A program made the translations under genes and the position numbers. From a virus: a DNA stretch of 24,882 nucleotides. Of this stretch, positions 19,638 to 24,882 are shown one piece after another; the stretch's first letter is position 1, and each line of letters starts with the position of its first letter. The notes below the pieces were generated by a model. The model was given only the letters and a program-made list of their open reading frames with translations. It searched no databases and was not told the DNA's origin. The DNA is taken from the IMG/VR virus record IMGVR_UViG_3300031141_000039, positions 1 to 24,882 of that record, one strand, 5' to 3'.

Positions 19638-21449
19638 TCATATGATCGTCACGTTACCGGCCACGGTAAGCGTGACCCCGCTGGCTATGGTTAACGGGCC
19701 AGTAGCACTCGCATTTTCTGCGGCTAAAATTTCTGTCGAAGTGTTTAATTCAGCTTCATTGATGCGGAAAATGTCACCAGCACTTGATCCAACTGTTCCG
19801 TTGTCGCCCTTAAAATATCCAGCACCGCCTCCTATTGATCCCCAGGCGGGGCTTGCACCGGAGTAGCCCTCAAACTCATTGGTGGTGCTGTTGTACCTAA
19901 ACATCCCCACGGCGGCGGAGCCGTCGCGTTGTGCAGTTGTGCCTGTTGGTACATTCGCACTACCGGTCGCGCTTGTGCGCGGCGTGAGGCCAGTGCCGGA
20001 AAGAGCAATCGTACCGCTGGTTGTGATCGGTGAGCCAGATAGAATGCTCACGCCATCAGCACCAGTGACAGCCACAGATGTCACCTGTGAGGTGGCAACC
20101 GTATCCGCCCAACTCGATCCGTTATAAAATCGCAGCACGTTGGATGTCGTGTTGTAGTGTAAATCGCCCTCATCGAGGCTACTTACGGGATCACTCGATG
20201 CTACTCGATAGCGCTCGGCAAACGAGTTAACGCCAGCGATGTTGGTTGCTACGGTCGCCATCGCGGTCACATTTGCGCCGGTGCCGAGCACGTTCATATC
20301 GGTCACGACATCGGCGGTGCCGAGCACGTTCATATCAGTTACGACATCTGCCGTGGCCAGGGTGTTCATGTCCGTTACGATATCGGCGGTGCCGAGGGTG
20401 TTCATATCAGTGATGACGCCGGATACGCCGAGCAAACCCATCGCGGTTACATTTGCACTTGTGCCCAGAAGGTCCATGTCTGTGACAATAGCGGCAGTAC
20501 CAAGAGTGTTCATGTCCGCTACAACATCGGAGGTAGCTAGGACGTTCATATCAGTTACGACATCAGCCGTACCTAAAATATTCATGTCGTTCACGACATC
20601 GGCGGTGCCCAGGATGCTCATGTCCGTAAGGACGGCGGCCGCAGAAAGCGCGCTCATGGCAGTTACATTTGCACTGGTTCCTAACAGCCCCATGGCCGTT
20701 ACGTTTGCGCTTGTGCCCAGCAAATCCATGTCGGTCACGATTGCAGACGTGCCAAGCGTGTTCATGTCAGCGACGGCGTCCGACGTGCCTAGCCTACCAA
20801 TTTCGGTCGCCTTGGCAGCAACCGCGCCAATGTCAGTTGCGTCGGCAGCGACCGCCGTCACATCTGAAGATATACCAGCGACGGTGGTGACGTTAGCAGA
20901 AATACCGGCAACGGTGGATATATCACCTGGAATTGTACCGAGAGTAGCAAGGCCAGATGTAGCAATGGTTGTTTCAGGGTTGCCGGCAGAGTCGAACGCC
21001 AACACCTTAGAGGCCCGTGTTATTTTCGCGGGAATCACGGCAATGTCAACGGTATCGCCGTCTGGCTGGCGCAGACTGCGATCAACCTGTGAATTGGTTT
21101 GTTGCGCCAACATGGTCAGGATATCGAACTGTTTCTCGACCAACTCGGATGGCATATTATCGTTCTCGACAAGGTCAAGTCCTTGCGTGAACTGCTCTAC
21201 GCGAGAGATCAGCAGTGTCTGACCGGACGCAGGCGCTGAACTCATCGTGACAGTGCCACCAGCAGCCACACCCGCGCCCACTATAGTATAATGGGTCGTG
21301 ATGGTCTGCACCGTCTCCACGCCGGTGCTGTCCACTGTCAGCGTAACCACGAGATCAGCGTTATCAAAGAACAAATAAGGAAAGCTGAACGCCGTGGCAG
21401 AGCCGTCACCGGCAGTGCTGACTCGTGTGGTAGTCGTACTAAAAGTCAT
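19638..21449 (-). CDS. Tail fibre protein with T7 gp17-type N-terminus and 12-residue repeats
   Basis: Six hundred and three residues; AGAGGAT lies 9 bases before ATG 21449. The N-terminal 150 residues (TTTTRVSTAGDGSATAFSF, FDNADLVVTL, PASGQTLLISRVEQFTQGLDL) match the virion-binding domain of T7-like fibres. A stem with VAGIS-NVTTVAGIS-type repeats leads into fifteen tandem 12-residue units (consensus LGTADVVTDMNV) coded by 20253-20792. The distal part (LHYNTTSNVLRFYNGSSW, MFRYNSTTNEFEGYSG) has the paired Y-N-T-F-Y-G strands common near fibre tips. The protein anchors the fibre to the tail and extends it toward the receptor. Confidence 0.88.
   Translation of the reverse strand: MTFSTTTTRVSTAGDGSATAFSFPYLFFDNADLVVTLTVDSTGVETVQTITTHYTIVGAGVAAGGTVTMSSAPASGQTLLISRVEQFTQGLDLVENDNMPSELVEKQFDILTMLAQQTNSQVDRSLRQPDGDTVDIAVIPAKITRASKVLAFDSAGNPETTIATSGLATLGTIPGDISTVAGISANVTTVAGISSDVTAVAADATDIGAVAAKATEIGRLGTSDAVADMNTLGTSAIVTDMDLLGTSANVTAMGLLGTSANVTAMSALSAAAVLTDMSILGTADVVNDMNILGTADVVTDMNVLATSDVVADMNTLGTAAIVTDMDLLGTSANVTAMGLLGVSGVITDMNTLGTADIVTDMNTLATADVVTDMNVLGTADVVTDMNVLGTGANVTAMATVATNIAGVNSFAERYRVASSDPVSSLDEGDLHYNTTSNVLRFYNGSSWADTVATSQVTSVAVTGADGVSILSGSPITTSGTIALSGTGLTPRTSATGSANVPTGTTAQRDGSAAVGMFRYNSTTNEFEGYSGASPAWGSIGGGAGYFKGDNGTVGSSAGDIFRINEAELNTSTEILAAENASATGPLTIASGVTLTVAGNVTII
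20253..20792 (-). repeat. Fifteen tandem 36-bp repeats inside the tail-fibre gene
   Basis: Fifteen consecutive 36-bp units, each coding for a 12-residue segment of the form L-G-T-x-x-V-x-D-M-x-x. Units differ at a few codons; some carry NVTAM in place of VVTDM. No spacers are present and the frame is kept throughout. Confidence 0.92.
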
Positions 21450-21489
21450 AATATTACATCCTCTGTGCTATTATTAACACAAATACCGG

Positions 21490-24400
21490 CTAATTATCCA
21501 GTGCGTTGTCGATTGCGAAGCCAGAGTAACCACCCGACATCATCAACGCCTCTCGTAAATCCTCGAAGTCGTTGGCCTCGGTGAGCTTGGCGAGTCCACG
21601 TATCTCGTTGACGATAGTCTTCACCGGAACACCTGACGCGGCACTGAGACCTGACAGAGCCAGGTCCATCGCGCGGCCACCTTCGAGGATGTCCTCGAAC
21701 ATGATGCCATCCTCTTCGATCTCGGCGATGGCGCGCAGCAGGTCTTCTGTGAACTCGAGTGGGTGCCGACCTTCCATATTAACGAGGTCGTCTTCGCCGC
21801 CCGACAGCAGCCGCACCATACCATCAATCACATCACCGAACACGAAAATACCGTTGGCGGTGCCTAAGAGTGAGGCGCGCAGTTGGTCTTCCTCATCAAA
21901 TGTGAAACCGTTGGCGATGATCTGAATCAGGTTGGGTATAACTAGATGGAGAATAATTATACGCTTCGCGAATTGTTTGCGCGTTATTCGCCCAGCTTTA
22001 CGGTCAAGTATCGCGTTATACTCAGCGCGGGTCAGCGCGTTGGCTGACGACATGAACTGACCCAGCACGCGGATCAGACCACTTGAGCGTTGCAGCGCTG
22101 AGAACTGATCGATGTCGGTTGACTGCTGTGTGGCAGCAGTCATCTCGCCGAACTCTTGCAGTGCCTGCGCCTCGGAAATACCTGCCTTCATCCGTGCATG
22201 AACGAAGGCATAGCCACCCACCGCGATGGCGCCCTTATCACCCAACCGAATCGGCAGCATGAGGATGCGCGCCAGCGTCGGGCGCTTACCTACCACGTTC
22301 AGCCAACTCTTATCGGCGAACACCGCCTGATAGTCTTGATCGATGTTATCACCACGGTTGCGGAATAGTTCACTTCTGTTAAGCACCGTAAGGGCCGCTC
22401 GGGGATGCGTTGCGAAATACGCTATCCCGGCGATAAAATCCTTGGTCGGTACGTTCTGCGCGAACGCTGCAAACGAGGCGAGCTGCTTCAACCCGATCTG
22501 GGGTTTGGCGCCGAGCTGTGCGAACGAGAAGTTCCGCATCAAGGTAACGAACATCTTCTCAATGGCGAGTGAAGTGTCAGTGCTACGCTTGGCAAAATAG
22601 TCGAGGTCTTTCTGTAACTCGCTCACCATACTCGCTGATGAGGTTTCACGTATCAGCTTCTGCATTGACGGGTCACTAAACACCGCGTCGAGCATCTGTA
22701 TCTTCTCGGCGAAGGCGATGAAGTATTCCATCTCCGCGATGTGCGTGTGCAGCACCTGGAAATCACTCTGAACCTTGATCTCACGGATACTTGGCGTGCG
22801 GCTCTTTAGGCTACCGGGCGCTATGCTACCGCGATACTGGATGCTCTGCAAAAACTCGTCCATCGCACCGTCAGCGATCTCACGCCGAATCGGGCTGTAG
22901 TTCTCGATCTTAGGCAGCGGAATGCCATAGACGCGCTCATACACTGCTGCAATGCGGTCATAATACTCGTTGTAGAACTCCACCTGCGCGTCGATCAGCC
23001 GGTGATCTTCTTCCAAGAGCGTCTGCTCGATGGCGTGGATGATCTCGTCGGTGTACATGTTACCACCGTCCTCGTTCATCATACTCTTCTTGAGCGCGGG
23101 GTCGCGCAGCTCCATGATGCGCTTGCGCGCCTGGGCGCGGGTCTTTACGTCCACGAGTTTCCACTCACGGTTGGCGTGTTTCATCCTGGGGAGGTTGAGC
23201 ATATCCCCCTCACTGCGTTGTAGGTAGCGGATCAGCGTGCGCTCTGACGCTGTGTTGATTGCGGCCATCGCTAACTCGGTGAAGCGCTTCATCGACTGGC
23301 GGCGCCCACGGTCATGCACTCGGCTCTCATTAAACAGACCCAGCTTACTGATCATACCGTCTACGGCCTTGAGATCAGACGACGCCATGATGAAACGGAG
23401 TTTCGTACCCCACGCGCCACTCAATCCGATGAATCCTTTTATCTGTAAATACTGCTTGAACTCGCGCCAACGCCGTTGACGATCTGTCTTATCTTTGACC
23501 GGTCCGATCAACTTTCGCAGCGCTTCTCGAGTGCGGTCGGCCTCTTCAGCTTTCCGCATCAGCCCGCGCTTCTTGATGGCCTTACCCAGCTCGACGCCGC
23601 CGGCGAGAGACGCCACCAGAGACTCCAGTTGATCGATGTCCATCACCTTCTCGTCGGCCTTGCGGCCCTCGTCCAGCTTTGCCAACAGGACGTTACTTTC
23701 CAGCGCTTCAAGCGCTGTTGGCATGTCACGAGAACCTCGGCCGGCGAGCTGTTCGAGCCGCACCAGCGCCTGCTCTTCGGTCATACGAATAGCTTTGCGC
23801 GCCACGTTCATAATCTTCTGGACGCCGACGCCAACCTTACCGACTGTGCCTTTAACCTGGGTCTTCTTACCCAAGATGTCGTGCAACTTCTTCGTAGCCG
23901 TATCACGCCGCTGCTTGGTCTCCAGCTTATTGATCCGGTTCATAATCTTGGGGATGGCGCGTGTGAGCTGTTCGGCCGTCTGGATGTTCTTGATGGTCTT
24001 GATGAACTTCGCCTTGTTCTCGGTCGACAAGTTCGATGCATCGAGCGCTGCAATCACAACCTCCTGTGCTGCCTTCACGTTGCGCTTGGCTATCGTCACA
24101 CCTTTACGGAACCCTTGCTCCAGGGCGCGTGTCTGCGCCTTACGCTGGCGCGCCTGTTCCTTGAGCAGCTCCGTGCCTTTCAGCGTGATGTTCTCTTCCG
24201 CCGCAAGGCGCGCCTCGTTACGCGTCTGCGCCTCACCTTCAGGTGTAAGTAGACCACCGCGTTCCTCATCGAGCTTCTCACGCTTCTTGAGTAAGGTGGC
24301 GAGACGGTTACTGAGACGCTTGAACGGTTTACCCGCTTTCTCGTTGGTGTTGATGGAGTCGAGCAACTGATCCGCGAGGGCGTCCATGTCACCGATCTCT

Positions 24401-24882
24401 TTGTCGATGGCCTTGATGCGCCCGCGCCTGATCTTCTTGAGCGTGGCGTCTTCCTCTTTGCGCGCTTTCTTCTGTGCTTTCGCCTGCTGCTCTTGAAAGA
24501 ACTCCGACCGGCGGAAGCTCTCAGCCACCAGCAGTTCTGCTGTGGCGGCGCTCATGCGCCCCTCTGGTGACACGTCGACACCGATGTCCTCCAGCACGGA
24601 GAACTCTTCAGGTGACAAGTCGTATACGTCGTATGTCTTCAGGTCTTGGGATATCTGTGCCGCCTTGACCTTACCCGCGATGGAGTCGATCTGCTCGCGC
24701 GGTTGCTCGGTGGCGCGTTGTTGTTTCGTGTCAGCGACCTTCTTCTTCTCTGAGCGTTGCTCGACCACATCACCCACGAAGCTGGGGGTGGACATCAACG
24801 GCGATAACGGCGCCATAGCGAGCATAGATTGGCGCATCGCTTCAGCAGTGTCATTCAGGCGCTGCTCAACAGGTGTAGTGAC
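21490..24882 (-). CDS. Very large internal virion (ejection-type) protein, 5' end outside window
   Basis: The frame is open to the right edge: fifteen more codons without a stop precede the Met at 24837, so at least 1130 residues are coded. The N-terminal half is very charged and helical (KKARKEEDATLKKIRRGRI, LKEQARQRKAQTRALEQGF), suggesting long coiled coils. The C-terminal half is more globular (NFSFAQLGAKPQIGLKQLAS, HPRAALTVLNRS), with a probable membrane segment (RIIILHLVIPNLIQIIANGF) and a helical acidic end. Size, composition and place directly before the T7-type fibre gene fit an internal virion or ejection protein of podovirus-like phages. No lytic transglycosylase motif was seen in the visible part. 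Confidence 0.65.
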   Translation of the reverse strand, partial: VTTPVEQRLNDTAEAMRQSMLAMAPLSPLMSTPSFVGDVVEQRSEKKKVADTKQQRATEQPREQIDSIAGKVKAAQISQDLKTYDVYDLSPEEFSVLEDIGVDVSPEGRMSAATAELLVAESFRRSEFFQEQQAKAQKKARKEEDATLKKIRRGRIKAIDKEIGDMDALADQLLDSINTNEKAGKPFKRLSNRLATLLKKREKLDEERGGLLTPEGEAQTRNEARLAAEENITLKGTELLKEQARQRKAQTRALEQGFRKGVTIAKRNVKAAQEVVIAALDASNLSTENKAKFIKTIKNIQTAEQLTRAIPKIMNRINKLETKQRRDTATKKLHDILGKKTQVKGTVGKVGVGVQKIMNVARKAIRMTEEQALVRLEQLAGRGSRDMPTALEALESNVLLAKLDEGRKADEKVMDIDQLESLVASLAGGVELGKAIKKRGLMRKAEEADRTREALRKLIGPVKDKTDRQRRWREFKQYLQIKGFIGLSGAWGTKLRFIMASSDLKAVDGMISKLGLFNESRVHDRGRRQSMKRFTELAMAAINTASERTLIRYLQRSEGDMLNLPRMKHANREWKLVDVKTRAQARKRIMELRDPALKKSMMNEDGGNMYTDEIIHAIEQTLLEEDHRLIDAQVEFYNEYYDRIAAVYERVYGIPLPKIENYSPIRREIADGAMDEFLQSIQYRGSIAPGSLKSRTPSIREIKVQSDFQVLHTHIAEMEYFIAFAEKIQMLDAVFSDPSMQKLIRETSSASMVSELQKDLDYFAKRSTDTSLAIEKMFVTLMRNFSFAQLGAKPQIGLKQLASFAAFAQNVPTKDFIAGIAYFATHPRAALTVLNRSELFRNRGDNIDQDYQAVFADKSWLNVVGKRPTLARILMLPIRLGDKGAIAVGGYAFVHARMKAGISEAQALQEFGEMTAATQQSTDIDQFSALQRSSGLIRVLGQFMSSANALTRAEYNAILDRKAGRITRKQFAKRIIILHLVIPNLIQIIANGFTFDEEDQLRASLLGTANGIFVFGDVIDGMVRLLSGGEDDLVNMEGRHPLEFTEDLLRAIAEIEEDGIMFEDILEGGRAMDLALSGLSAASGVPVKTIVNEIRGLAKLTEANDFEDLREALMMSGGYSGFAIDNALDN

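Noticed and set aside
20253-20792. 36-bp direct repeats resembling a CRISPR array
   Set aside because: The repeats are head-to-tail without spacers, vary between units and keep one reading frame encoding a fibre stem.
20239-21222. 327-codon open frame on the plus strand opposite the tail fibre
   Set aside because: It is a by-product of the 36-bp repeats and biased composition of the fibre gene. It has a low-complexity Ser/Val/Ala product, no ribosome site and no motif.
23476-24370. Two long plus-strand frames opposite the large virion protein
   Set aside because: The minus-strand frame is continuous over more than 3.3 kb and fits its neighbours. The plus-strand products are biased and have no recognisable domain.
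1-24882. Lysogeny genes, tRNA genes or attachment sites
   Set aside because: No integrase, excisionase, tRNA-like cloverleaf or att-like repeat was found. A temperate lifestyle can be neither shown nor excluded from this window.

Overview
The window is part of a tailed double-stranded DNA phage genome, or possibly a prophage, although no integrase, excisionase or attachment site is visible. Genes are packed tightly with many 4-base ATGA start/stop overlaps. There are no host housekeeping genes, rRNA or tRNA genes. A T7-type tail-fibre N-terminus, a very large virion protein and a PolA-type replication module suggest a podovirus-like phage of a Gram-negative, probably proteobacterial and aquatic, host; the paired spanins require an outer membrane. 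The host assignment is inference. Capsid, portal, terminase and tube genes are not in the window.

Layout. (1) 1-2848, plus strand: small early/accessory genes. They are a SprT-like metalloprotease cut by the left edge, small unknown proteins, an exported protein, a conserved phage protein with a Cys cluster, a zinc-finger miniprotein and an XRE regulator, ending at a strong terminator. Four gaps here carry two kinds of duplicated intergenic element; one kind is a hairpin whose stem differs between copies but stays paired. (2) 2849-3099: an AT-rich convergent gap with repeated TTAGAG motifs, a candidate origin or operator. (3) 3100-7451, minus strand: VRR-NUC nuclease, SNF2-type helicase, a second zinc-finger miniprotein, a small unknown and a primase-helicase, nearly all start/stop overlapped. 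(4) 7452-7524: divergent, overlapping promoters. (5) 7525-12427, plus strand: small HTH-like protein, Cas4/AddB-like DUF2800 nuclease, putative ssDNA-binding-type protein, terminator, coiled-coil protein, family A DNA polymerase of the Leu762 type, a 28-residue membrane peptide and a DUF5664 nucleotide hydrolase. (6) 12424-24882, minus strand, read from the right edge: large internal virion protein, T7-type tail fibre with 15 tandem 12-residue repeats, three more tail appendage or chaperone genes, a small tail protein, a coupled pair encoding a U32-like Cys-rich protein and a sulfotransferase, then a membrane coiled-coil protein, two exported proteins, a metallophosphoesterase, holin and overlapping spanins.

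How the parts work together. The two divergent operons of blocks 3 and 5 together encode a largely self-contained replication and recombination set: primase-helicase, polymerase, SNF2 helicase, two PD-(D/E)XK-type nucleases and nucleotide hydrolysis. The long minus-strand block encodes tail, DNA delivery and lysis. The least ordinary items are the covarying duplicated RNA hairpins, the sulfotransferase/U32-like cassette inserted between tail and lysis genes, the face-to-face promoters, and the AT-rich repeat-bearing gap.
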